A DNA stretch of 64,000 nucleotides from Nymphalis io (taxonomy: Eukaryota; Arthropoda; Insecta; Lepidoptera; Nymphalidae): assembly GCF_905147045.1 (NCBI RefSeq), contig NC_065913.1, positions 4,514,001 through 4,578,000 on the forward strand, read 5' to 3'. Under the pieces are notes generated by a model that was given only the letters and a program-made list of their open reading frames with translations, made no database searches and was not told the DNA's origin. Within the stretch, counting starts at the first letter, position 1. Each line of letters begins with the position of its first letter. Below, piece by piece: positions 1 through 11,900 of this stretch. The translations under genes and the position numbers were made by a program.

Positions 1-1290
1 GGCTAAACCACTGATTCAATTTTGATAAAATTTTGTATGAAGCTAGTTTGAACTCCAAGGAAAGAGTAATTTTTATACCTAACACCTCACCCCTCCCCCC
101 GAATTCACGGGCGATGCCGTTGTCAAAAACTGTTTTGATAAAATAATATTATTACTAAAGTAAAAAGTTAAGTAGTACTTACTTACCTTCTAACATTTGT
201 TACAATATTTAAAAAAAAAAGAAATAGAATGACTGTCAGTTACAAATCATCTTGTGTCGTTGATTGTAATATTTTTCTTATAAATACAATCTAAGTTTTT
301 ATTACATGAATAAGTTTTTAGAAGGTATTGACAAAAGACTTACGTGACAAAATAATAAAAATGTTATTCGGTTTAGGAAAAAATAACGCGTCACTTCAAT
401 CGATTTTTTTATCCTTGCAATGTTTAAAGCGTAGATTGTCTTCGTAGCCGTGAAATGAATATAAAATAAATTACAATGAATATGGCTAGCATTCATTCTA
501 TTCGCTTAAAATAAATATGTAAAAAAAACATGTTTTCGTGTTAGTTTTGCGAGAATTGATTACTTTTTTGAGAAAGCATTAAAAAAAAACATTAAAAAAA
601 TATGAAGAAAAATATATGTAATAAACAGTTTCGTTTATAAAATTAATATATATTTCTGCAAAACACTTACATAGAGAAGAAGCGAAGTATACAATAATAT
701 ACACGCACACATTAGAGAGTAGCGAGCGGCAGAGGCATAAGAGCATAAGAAAGCGCCATTTCGTTCACCGTCACGGCACACGAGTCGACCTCATGCTCAA
801 GGCATGTAGACGTTTCACACATACACAAGTAAAAAAAGCTTAAAACACACTTAACATTGCAATCGTAAATAAGTCTCATTTCATAGTAATTAAATATCAT
901 ATTTAATGGAAACATTAAAAATACAATAATAGTTCGTGTAGTTTTAAAACCGCTCGCACTAAATTTCCTAGCGTTTCTTCATACGCTATATACACAAGAT
1001 CTTTCATGTTACGTAATGTTCCCCCTCGTCCTACACGTCTAGCAAACAGTTTTTTACATCCATAGCCTTCATTACGCCATGTTTATCATGGTGGTGAAAG
1101 ATAAAAACAGAATGAAACCGTAATACACGATGAAAATAAAATACGCATTCCCAAACGCTATTTACCTAAATATTTCGATACGATGTTACGAATATATCGT
1201 TCGAAGTAAAAACGTCTACGTTTTTGTTTAATTATTCTCTTCGTATGCCCCTTTCGTTTTTAATTAAATTGTCAATAAACTGCTTGACCT
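1..1290. other. AT-rich non-coding DNA
   Basis: No exon with Rst/Kirre Ig1 features found. Bases 1-150 have a repeat-like look (Pro/His-free, homopolymer C run at 94-99) but I cannot name the family. Bases 765-790 share the string gtcacggc(a/g)(c/t)acgagtcg with 47491-47513. Confidence 0.4.
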
Positions 1291-1292
1291 AT

Positions 1293-1395
1293 AAACGTTG
1301 TCTAATGAGTGATTTGTTAAACAGTGATGTATTCTTCTTTCGTATATCAAATATTGACATCCATGTTGAGAAAGAGAGATAAATATGTGTTTTAT
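1293..1395. repeat. MITE-2 family copy, diverged
   Basis: Contains tataaacgttgtctaatgag, aaacagtgatgtattcttct and gagaaagagagata, matching the copy at 47248-47377 and parts of 8269-8450 in the same order. Confidence 0.45.
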
Positions 1396-1599
1396 TGAAA
1401 AGGCACTTAATACAGTTTTTAAATAAAGCCGAAATGTTTATATTGACGATTATATCAACCTTATTTTTTTTTAAGTTTAAAAACTTAAACCTACGTATAC
1501 AATCGCGCTCTAAGCACGGTGGAAAAATATTTATTAAGAAAAGACATAATATTCCTGTCCGACATTCTTATGTACAAGCAATTATGTATTTATCATCGT

Positions 1600-1972
1600 G
1601 ACTGCCTCGTTGTTTTAGTGGCTAGATATAAGGGGGCAGACTCCGAGGTCCTGGGTTCAAATCCCAGGTCGGGCCAATAAAAAATTATTGGGTTTTTCTG
1701 TCTAAAAATTCTCAGTCGCTACCCGAAGTCTGCAAGTTGAAAATGTGTATACTCTCGTGTCTTGGAAAGCACGTAAAGCCGTTAGTCTTGCGCCTGAGCT
1801 CTTTCCGGTCGTATTGGATTGCCGTCTCATCCGATTATGAGAGTTAGGGAGTAGAGAGTGCACCTGTGTTTGCGCACACACTTCTGCACTATAATAAGTC
1901 TTGCGCAGTTGGCTAATGTCTCTTGAGATTGGCCACCGTGGCCGAAATTGGTCACGGAGACATCATTATATA
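1600..1972 (+). repeat. SINE-A copy (tRNA-headed), full length
   Basis: tRNA-like head of about 77 bp with a B-box-like ggttcaaatcc, then a conserved body (aaagcacgtaaagccgttag, agagagtgcacctgtgtttg, tgtctcttgagattggccac). The same body recurs at 3848, 10149, 12688, 16063, 47843 and 54113, so it is an interspersed SINE and not a tRNA gene. Confidence 0.8.
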
Positions 1973-2759
1973 TGTATGTTTAATTTCTATATAAAAATAG
2001 TAAGTTAAAACCTGTACACACATATATAACAATATTATATTGTAATACGCATATTTAATGTAACTTTTAAAAGTACCTTCTGTACTTTAATTTTTGAATA
2101 TTCTCTATTTTAGTATAATAATATTTAAAATAAAAGTTTTCTTAATAATATAAAACAAATATGTCTTTACACCCTACTACTTGTCCCAGAGTATTGAGTT
2201 CTTTAGAAAAGTTTTTTTTTCTCATTGTATTTGTCTAGACAACCTTTCTATATCTATATTTCTTTGCCTATTCTAATCTTTCATATCTCCCCTTTTTTAC
2301 CTGTTCAACAAAATGGCAACACGCGACGCGTCGATGCTTAGAGTTATTACAAAAATATCAACACTGTACGACATCAATTACGGTTATTTTTTCTATGTTA
2401 ATATATCTTTAAATATAACTATTCTCTAAAATGTAAATGTAATATAAACAGCGATGTAGTTATATAAATTTCAAACCTTATTACTATGATAATAAGTTTC
2501 ATAATGCATAATTTCTTGTAATGTTATGAATAGTTTTATATTTTGATTACGTTCATATGAACAGGGATATATTATTAGAATATACGCAATGGGTCATTGC
2601 TCTTTGAATTTGGCTTGTGAAACAGTAATGATTGTTTGACGCATCCAGTATTTTAAATGTTGGCTCAAGGTTAAATTATTTTTGGCAGATAAAAAATTTA
2701 ACTAGACCATAGTTAGGAAGGTAAGGTTTAATTGCTTGAAAAGTAATTGTAAATCTGTG

Positions 2760-2990
2760 GGATATAACAGTTTTATCCTAGCGGCTGGGATAAAGCTTGC
2801 TGCGCTTGAGGAAAAGTTTTGGAGTTTATTCCACCTACGCTGTCGTAATGCGGATCGATACACATATTATATCAGATGAATTATAAACACAAATTAAACA
2901 CATGGGAATTTAGTGGTGCGTGGGTTTAAAGCCATGGTCATCGTTTTACATCGCTTGTTCTATCTACTGCGTCATTTCCATCTCGAGCTT
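2760..2990 (-). repeat. SINE-B copy, diverged
   Basis: Reads gagtttattccacc, atgaattataaacacaaatt and aaacacatgggaatttagtgg, the reverse-complement order of SINE-B. The tRNA-derived head is badly eroded. Confidence 0.55.
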
Positions 2991-3847
2991 TTATAATTCT
3001 TTGTGTTTTATGAATCATTTCCAGTTAGCGTTGCTTAAAATCGAAAAACTAGGACAGTTCTTTTGAGAAACACGCTAAGCTCACGTGGCATAAATTCATG
3101 ACATTTGTGTTAAAAAAATCACAGGAGAATTTCTACCAAATGATAGTTTTATAAATGTTATGATATTTCGAGAGTGTTTCATATCATAATAACATTCATA
3201 CCTCAGTAAGATTACTTGAAAAAGGCCATACACTACACTCCTCGAATTCGGTTGGTGGACCAACACAAGGTCAATTTAAAGCAAGCGTGCTTCCTCCTAG
3301 ACCGTGTCGATGCTTAACATTAGGCGAGTCTACAGCCAAAATGCTGGCCTGTTAAGTGTAAAAAAAAAATTACACCCAGCTCATGCGATGAGATGAGTTA
3401 TAAGGTTAAAAGATTAGTTCACCATCTGTTCCAATTTGTATATTTAAAAATGCATGTGGCAGATTTTCATCCAATACGTGCAGGTTACGATGTCCTTTAC
3501 TGTGAAGCACGAAACGAAATTACAGACATAGTTTTTATTAAGCACGTGAACATTCAGTTATGCTTCCAAGCGTTTAAATTGATTACATTCACGCATTCTA
3601 ACTGCTGTGTCATTTTGACTTTTATTATTTATATTAATATAATATATTATATACTGTAACGGCTTATTCATTACATTTAAAACCACAAGATGGAATGTTG
3701 ATTCTACTGTATACAAAAAAAACTCAATTGCTACTTTTTATTTAAATGCGTATGGGTATGGTTGACTTGCGTCTTTATTTCGTTCTATTTGTCATTCAAC
3801 AGGTATAAAGCTTATAATGAATAACAATAATAACAACGTGCTCCAGA

Positions 3848-4206
3848 CCGATTTCGACCACGGCGGCCAATCTCAAGAGAAATTAGTCAACTGCACAGGA
3901 GATATTATAGTGCACAAGCGTGTGCGCAGTACAGGTGCACTGTCTATTTCCCAACTCTCATAATACGATGGTACGGCAATCCGAAACGACCGGAAAGATT
4001 TCAGGCGCAGGACCTATGGCTTTACGAGCTTTCCGAGGCACGGAATTGTACACACTTCCAACTTCCAGACTCCTAGCTTCTACTGAGAATTTTCGAGAGA
4101 AAAACTCAAAAAACAGAATTTTTTAGTGGAACAACTTGGGATTAAAACCCAGAACTTCCGGATCTGCAGCCTTACATGTAACCATTAGACCAACGAGGTA
4201 GTCAGC
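3848..4206 (-). repeat. SINE-A copy, full length
   Basis: Reverse-complement copy running from gaccgatttcgaccacgg to the tRNA-derived end accaacgaggtagtc. Matches the 1600 and 10149 copies throughout. Confidence 0.8.
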
Positions 4207-4295
4207 ATATAATAAATAACATTATTATACAAAGCATAGTATTTATCAATAGGTTGCCTGGTTGATCACTAGATTGATTATAGGGAGTATTAGCT

Positions 4296-4376
4296 AAAGT
4301 CTAGTGGTTAGCTTATATGGCCGCAGATCCCGAGTTGCCTAGGTTAAGCTCCAGGTCGGCCTTTTAAAAAGTTAAA
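4296..4376 (+). repeat. SINE-A head fragment
   Basis: tctagtggttag, ccgcagatcccgag and ctccaggtcggcc match the tRNA-derived head; the body is absent. Confidence 0.55.
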
Positions 4377-4512
4377 TATAGATAAAATATATATTTCAAA
4401 CCGTGTTGGTAAGAAAACACTATAGTCAATTGGTTATTGTGGTTTTTTTTTTTTTAATTTGATTTTGATTTTATTTTGAAAACTTAGAACTATTTATGAA
4501 TTATACTATCAC

Positions 4513-4840
4513 AATACTCTCATTAGCCGAGATGGCCTAGTGGTTAGAACACGTGAATCTTAACCGACGATCGTGGGTTCAAGCCCGGGCAAGCACCACT
4601 GAATTTTCATGTGCTTAATTTGTGATTATAATTCATCTCGTGCTTGATGGTGAAGGAAAACATTGTGTGGAAACCAGCATGTGTCTAATTTCATTGAAAT
4701 CATGCCACATGTGTATTCTACCAACCCGCATTGGAGCAGCGTGGTGGAATAAGCTCTAAACCTTCTCCTCAAAAGGGAGAAGAGGCCTTAGCCTAGCAGT
4801 GGGACATTAACAGTCTGTTACCTACTAGAATACTCTCATT
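4513..4840 (+). repeat. SINE-B copy with 12-bp target-site duplication
   Basis: tRNA-like head gccgagatggcctagtgg at 4526, B-box-like gggttcaagccc, body through tgtgtattctaccaacccgc, 3' end gacattaacagtctgttac. Flanked by identical aatactctcatt at 4513-4524 and 4829-4840. Confidence 0.88.
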
Positions 4841-5917
4841 TCGTTCTAAGTAACAAATCTCAGTTAATTAATGTATGCCCCGGACATTACTTTACTTGGA
4901 TACTGGCAATATTGTTAAATTCAAAACTACTTAAAACTTTTATTAAGTTAAAAACTCTCAGTATCAATATGACAATTCGAATATCGAAGGCGAGCGTTCC
5001 TCTTTTAAGCTTTAATATTATTAATTTTAAATATAAAAAATTACATAAAAACATAAACTATTTAAAGACGGTGCAAAGAGAGCGCTGTTATAAGATTGGA
5101 TTATAAGTTTGAAGAAATGTAATAGCTTAACGCAGTTTTATATATAAACTGGTTTAATCTGGATAAATCTGGATATATTTTGAAAAATCAAACTTTTATT
5201 CGGTTGTCTGTCCGTTAAACGTTTGGGTTAATATACTTTAAAGGAAATTTGCCCTTATTTTATCAAAATCTCTTGAAACTATAAAACATAATCGTATATA
5301 TTAAATCGTATGTATCAAATCAATTTTTGAACTACGGTCGTCAAATGTCAGACGTGATACGCGAAATGCACTCTATTGAACATTTGAATGATCACGCATC
5401 AAAATATCATATCACCGTAAGTTTTCAACATTCCACAATTGAGATATTAAGTGTATTATAACAGAAAAGCACTGCACTAAAATATAAAACAATTTGTAAA
5501 TCGTGAAAAGCTTGCATTAGCGATTCGTTGGCAGATCGCATTTGTTCCTTTGTGTGCGATTATTAAAAACATACGTGATGAAATATGTTTACGTTATTTA
5601 TTTTAATAATTTATACTGTCAATATAAATCGTTATTTCTTTTTTACTTGCGTTAAAGTACACGCATTAATCACTTTTGCTCATAGACATTCTCACTTATA
5701 TACAAATCTTTTTACAATGTCACTACGCTGGCGGCTACGAGATCTAATATGTTATATGTCACTTCCCTTCAATTACAACGGCCTACTAATAATTCAAACT
5801 GTAACACAATACTACAAAGTAATTCTATTTGTTAGAATAACGGGTGATTAAGCGGGTAAGCTTTGCATAAAGCTTTATTTAGAATTGTAGTTTTAATAAG
5901 TAACTAACAGTACAGTA

Positions 5918-6040
5918 ACAGTAACAGCCTGTTAATGTCCCACTGCTGGGCTAAGGCCTCCTCTCCCTTTTGAGGAGAAGGTTTGGAGCTTATTCCACCA
6001 CGCTGCTCCAATGCGGGTTGGTAGAATACACATGTGGCTA
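5918..6040 (-). repeat. SINE-B 3' half
   Basis: Reverse copy from gtaacagcctgttaatgtcc to aatacacatgtggc; the tRNA-derived end is lost. Confidence 0.75.
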
Positions 6041-6265
6041 TAACTAACTAATAACAATAAATAATAAAAATAAGTAACTAAGTAATAACTAACTGAAAAG
6101 CTACACGTTATTAGTTACAGATTAGCTTTTGTAGGTTTTTTCTAACTTAATTATATTACATCTGCAATAAAAATGAAAGTATAATTAACATCAAATAAAT
6201 AATGCTAAGCATCCTCCGTTTTGATTTTTGGCAAAATTTACACCACAAATACATATATTTCATAG

Positions 6266-6835
6266 TATAAGCGGACGGGATAATGGGCCACCTGATGGTA
6301 AGTGGTAACTATTGTCATTGTCACTGTACCAGTACCAGTCTGTTAATGTCCCACTGCTGGGCTAAGACCTCCTCTCCCTTTTGAGGAGAAGGCTTGGAGC
6401 TTATTCCACCACGCTGCTCCAATGCGGTTTGGTAGAATACACATGTGGCAGAATTTCAATAAAATTAGACACATGCAGGTTTCCTCACGATGTTTTCCTT
6501 CACCGTCAAGCATGAGATGAATTATAAATACAAATTAAGCACATGAAAATTCAGCGGTGCTTGCCCAGGTTTGAAACGACGATCATCGGTTAATATTCAC
6601 GCGTTCTAACCACTAAGCAATCTCGGCTTTTTGTTGCTGTAAGATTTATAAACTATTCCTCACATCATCAATGTGCTATCAACTTTGGAACTAAAATGGT
6701 ATATCCTTTGTGTCTGTAATTACACTGGCTCATTCACACTTCAAACAGAAACACAACAACACTAATGTTGCTATTTGGCGTTAGAATATATGATGAGTGG
6801 TTCTTTTCAGATGAGCACAAAGCCCTTCTATTAAG
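6266..6835 (-). repeat. Family C repeat split by a SINE-B insertion
   Basis: The left part (6266-6318, gggccacctgatggtaagtgg) and the right part (6640-6835, attacactggctcattcac ... gcacaaagccc) together make one Family C copy. The gap is filled by the SINE-B at 6320-6632. The Family C copy must be older. Confidence 0.7.
6320..6632 (-). repeat. SINE-B copy nested in Family C
   Basis: Complete reverse copy, agtctgttaatgtcccactg to accactaagcaatctcggc. Confidence 0.82.
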
Positions 6836-6839
6836 TGTG

Positions 6840-8180
6840 GTAATATCCTTAGTATTAGCCAGTTAATATTCAACTGGGCAATCGTATTATATTGTTTTGT
6901 AAATTAGGCTTCATGTTAAAATTTTCTTTATTTTATTAGACTATTACCTCTGATGACCATAAATAACTTATTATAATATATACTGTTCGTTTGACCTTAA
7001 TATTACCGCTCGCTCTTATACGGTAGCTGAGGTCAGACAGTCTGTTTCAAAATTAGCTTCCATCGGTGATTCATGGCGTATTCTAGTATATTAGCTTTGA
7101 AATTGAATTTAAGTTGATTTGTTTCGTATTAATATAAAAAATAATTATTAATATATCCGACGATTTTATATTTTCAACATAATATTTACTTTTTAATTAT
7201 TGAACATTAAGGGCGCAAATCTTTTGTAATTACAGAGTATTTCTCACTATTAATTAATAAAGAAATATAAAGAACGATTTGATGCGCGGAATCGTTTTTG
7301 CGCACACATACGCGTTTATCAGCGCTACCTAACTATAAAAGCACTAACAATAAGTCGCGCTTTCGCACGTTTTATTGTGTATACGAAGGCTCGAGCGCGC
7401 AAAGATTCTGAGGTCACAACTGGCTTTTAATTTATAATATCATATATTATTCGCTAATTAAAAAATAAAATAGAATAACTTTCCTCTATACCAAAAGTAT
7501 ATATAATTATAATAATTATTTTAAAAGCAGAATATATATTTATATTTTTAAAACATATATTTTGTTAATATAATTCAAAAGATATATCTAATTAGGTGAT
7601 TGGTTCCTTTATATCGCAATAAAAGAATGGATCCTATCAAAAGGATCATGTTCCTTCGATAAAGTAATTATATAAGTTCTTAGTGATTTTGTTTAGCTTC
7701 ATTTGATTAAAATTTGCTTCTTTTATCTTTATATTAACCGACTTGAATAGAAGTCGGAGATTTAATTTTCCACGGGTATGTTTTTATGTATTATTTTCGA
7801 CTTCGAGAATAATAGAAAATGCTCTAAAATTAGAAAAACTATATTTTAATGTATGTTAATTACTGAAGTGTACACACATCTACAATAATGTATTTATTAG
7901 TATTTATTAATTGGTATTGGTGCAAAATAAAGACGGTGTGTGTGCGTAGCGAGCTAATATATAAATATAATATGTATAATTTAATTTGTAATACCGATAT
8001 TACGACTTGATTTAAAGCACGGTTTAAGGGTGAACATTACATTAACAATAACCATAGTGGACTAAGAAGTAAATATTGCTTAATTGATATTATTGATTAT
8101 AAATATATGAGGATTGTGCATGTCTCGGGTGAAATTCTGTTACGTTTGTCAAAACACGTATTGGAACCGCGTGGTTTCTA
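6840..8180. other. AT-rich non-coding DNA upstream of the first visible exon
   Basis: No coding signal. A short hairpin ccgactt-gaatag-aagtcgg lies near 7739-7758. Otherwise nothing recognised. Confidence 0.4.
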
Positions 8181-8185
8181 TTTCT

Positions 8186-8455
8186 ACGTTGAATCAAATT
8201 CAAATTTCTGAGCAAAATTCATCAGTTTCCGGTCCCAACTAGAGGCAATAAAATAGGTTATATTTGACGGACTTACTTATAAAAATTGTTTAGTGGGTAT
8301 CTAGTTAAACAATTCTATGTCTTCTTCTTTCAAATATCAAATCTATAATGTCAGAAAGAGTAAAAGCAGTTGCTTAGCGGCTGTTTAGTTAAACACAGAT
8401 TTATCTCTTTCTGTCTTTGTTGATTTGACAATCGAAAAAAAGAGACAACATTTTG
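8186..8455. repeat. MITE-2 and associated repeat, copy 1
   Basis: Shares tcaaattcaaatttctgagc, ggtcccaactagaggcaata, gcggctgtttagttaaacac and agatttatctctttctg with 43223-43425. The internal arm cttacttataaaaattgttt (from 8273) is the inverted partner of the right end of the 43 kb copy. Confidence 0.65.
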
Positions 8456-8739
8456 GCATTTTTTTTACTTTTTGTCCTAACTTCTAAGAAAGTCAAATTC
8501 GAATAATTTAAAGAGGAATTTACTTGTACAAACTTTTCTATAAAGCTATTGCAATTGCATAAGGATTAGTACCATATACTAATGAAATCGTTCGTTTCAA
8601 CCTGTGTATTGAACAATTTGAACGAAAAGCATTTATTGTGCCTTAACAATAATAGTCAGATATTTAACCTGCCAAACTTTTTTTTAGGTAATAAAATATT
8701 ATAAATATCTAGTATATTATTTTAAGTATCTCCAATAGT

Positions 8740-8877
8740 TTTCGCAGTGCACGCCAAATAATTACTTTTAAAAACAGTTTTTAAGGTTATTCATTACACA
8801 AACTCACATTTTACCTCTTTATAATATTAGTGTAGACATATTATTACGTGCGAATGAAGCCGCGGGCAACAGCTAGC
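8740..8877 (+). mobile_element. LEP1-like Helitron 3' end, possible
   Basis: Ends gaagccgcgggcaacagctag, the style of lepidopteran non-autonomous Helitrons (3' CTAG next to a GC-rich hairpin). It sits about 40 bp before exon a. The left border is not determinable. Confidence 0.4.
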
Positions 8878-8916
8878 TTAGTATATAATTGATTTTAATA
8901 TGTATTTTTGTTGCAG

Positions 8917-8997
8917 GCGATTACTCATTAGATATAAAAGACGTCTCCCTGGAAGATGATGGCGTATACCAGTGTCAAGTTAGTTCCGGCCTCAATG
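8917..8997 (+). CDS. rst: rst/kirre exon a (end of Ig1)
   Basis: Acceptor ttgcag before 8917 and donor gtgagt after 8997. The first two bases complete a Gly codon begun in an unseen upstream exon. Encodes GDYSLDIKDVSLEDDGVYQC and onward, the F-strand Cys of Ig1 with the classic DDGVYQC pattern. Ends in phase 1. Confidence 0.93.
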
Positions 8998-11900
8998 GTG
9001 AGTTCAGTATCAAATAATTTGAAAATACAAATACCTAAATCAGCTGTATAATATATATAAATAAATATAATTGAAGTGTCCGTCTGTGATCTCAAAATAA
9101 CTGCCCTTTTCAAGTTAACATGGCTACTTGCCAAGCCAAAAACAACCATTATTCATAATTATTGATTGTCTTTCTCTTTGTACGGGGTAATCTTTATAAA
9201 ACGAGTAAAAATTTAATTTTTTTTTATAAATACATGAAATTTGCATACATATTTATATGCCGCTATTTTATACGAGCACATAAAAACTGTATTCAATATA
9301 TTTTGTTAATTGTGTTATCCCGGATAGAGAAACCGTTGTTTTGGCTTAATTAATATTGTAAGGCTTAGAATTTGTTAATTGGTTGATACAAAAATACGGA
9401 TCAAACTACGGGTCACAGATGTCAATAAAATTAGAATTTAATCAATTAATGTAAAACTTTGGTTATGTAGAGAACCGTTAATATTAATAACATTAATTAT
9501 GATCTCAATATATTCTATATATATATATATATTATTATCTCAGCTTGATTCTATATGTTTATATTTTTTATTATCTTGATATAATGGTTATTGGAATTTA
9601 TGATTAATTTTTTTTTAATTAGGTGAGCCGGCTATACGATCGAGATACGCAAAAGTTACAGTTCTGGTCGCACCAGAGCCGCCTCGTATATTACAAGGGG
9701 CATTTATTGATGCGATTGAAGAACAACCTGTTGATATTGAATGTGTATCAGAAGGTGGAAAACCAGCATCAGAAGTAAGTAAAGAATCTTGGTTCCTTTT
9801 TTAAATAGTTTTGAGAAAAAAAAATCACAAATAAGTTTAAACAAAGAACGTTCAGACAAAATCAAAATATTTATTCAAAGGCTCTTAAAAGCTCTTAAAA
9901 AATAACTTTAGAAGGTTAAATTTAATGTAAAACTACCACCGTTTCGGAATGTATTTTCAACCGTGAAGAACCGGTAAGAAATCTAACAGTTACTGTTATT
10001 CATTAATCGTAAAATATACAATCTAATTTGTTAAATATGTATGAAAATTAACAAATATGAATTGGTTAGTTCTTCAAGAGACATGCCTTATTTTTTTAGT
10101 ATGAGTTTGAAGTGTATTTATCGTTAAGTGTTATAAACATAATATACCATGCTGCTCCTGACCGATTTCGGCCACGGTAAGGAATCTCAAGAGACATTAG
10201 TCAACTGCGCAGGAGATATTATAGTGCACAAGTGTGTGCGCAAACACAGGTGCTCTCTATTTCCTCACTCTCATAATCTGAAGGGACGGTAACCCGACAC
10301 CGGAAAGAGTTCAGGCGCAGAACCAACGGCTTGACGTACTTTCCGAGGCATGGGTACACACTTAAAGACTCCGGGCTTGTACTGAGAATCGACAGAAACA
10401 ACTTAATAACCTTTTACTAGCCCGACATGGGATTTGAACCCAGGACGTCGGGATCTCCAGCCTTATGTCTAGCCGCTAGACCAACGAGGCAATCAATTTC
10501 TATTTAAGAATAATATAATAATATACTGGTACATATTATTTCGATAGTTTATACGAATAAATAACACAGACGTTTAATAAATTAGATGAAGGTGTACAAA
10601 ATGTTTTTAATAGATTACAACGAGATAAAACAAGGAAATTAGGTTTGTGTGGCGCCTAAAGTCGATTAAAATGTTAGCGCTTCAAAATAATGTGTCTAAA
10701 GATTTAAATATATAAGACAACAAAACAAACTTGAAAAACCGCCTTTGTTATAATTTATGTTTTCTAGATTTTAAAGAATTTAATGCAATATAATCTTGAT
10801 AGATTACATTCAAGTGGGTGGTATTGAGTTATATATGAATCGATGCAAATACATTTATAATGTTTCTGGATCACGTGATTGTTTTAGAATATTTATTTAA
10901 TCTAAATAGATTCGTCTATAAACAAGTGTATTAATTTATCTATACAAATAAAGAAAATTGAAGTGTCTGTCTGTGATTTCAAAATTACCGCCTGTTTGTT
11001 AATGTGGCTATTTGAAAGATACCAAAACTGAAATTTATGTGGGTAATATTCTAAATAGTTAAAAATTGCTTAAGTATGAAAAAGGCTTGAATGTTATTCC
11101 ATCGGATTGGTAGATACACATGTGGCAGATTTTCATCCAACCCACACATGTTGTAGTTCACCGTCGAGAACGAGATGAATTTTAAACACACATATAAATT
11201 AAGTGTTCCATCTTCGGGATGAACCGACAAACTTCAGTTAACAGTTCAGTTAACCACTGCGCCATTTCTCCTTACATACACATATATTCTCGGCACACTT
11301 CATACAATAATAACACGCTAAATAACTAACATATTATCATAATTTTATTTCTTATAAAATAATTCAAAATTAAGAAACAATCATTAATGTTATGTGTCTA
11401 TTGAAATAGTTGGCGAGAGTCGAACTTTTTGGTGATATTAATAATTGTATTGACTTTAATAATTAATCCTGAAAATTATTAACTAACAACTGAATGCAGA
11501 CATTGCCTAGTAGTTAAAATACGTGAATCAAAACTGATGCTTGCAAATCCGGGCAAACACCACTGAACTGTTTTGCTAATTTGTGTTTATAATATAACGT
11601 GCATGTGTCGGATGTATAAATCTTTGACATGTGTATAGCATAGGAGCGTTGAATAAATTCCAAGCAGTGGAACGTGGACTATTACTTTATACTAACAACC
11701 AAAATAGCTGTTGTAAAAAAATAATACATTACATTTTAACAGTATTATCGCGAACCAATTTGCGAAGATTTGATTTATTAATCATATTAATGAGCTCAAT
11801 CGTTAAGCTGATTGTTAAATAAATCACCCGTTTCATAATAACATGGCTCTTTGATGTGTTTTTTAAAGTTAATCGCATCATACTTTATTTGATTTGGATC

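Noticed and set aside
1600..1676. tRNA-like sequence with a B box
   Set aside because: It continues into a body found in several other copies, so it is a SINE head and not a tRNA gene. The same applies to heads at 4526, 37291, 41038, 42124 and 49268.
3241..3660. Candidate Ig1 or signal-peptide exon of rst/kirre
   Set aside because: No WTKDxFxLG-like or Cys-bearing Ig1 sequence with a matching phase-1 donor could be found here or elsewhere in 1-8916.
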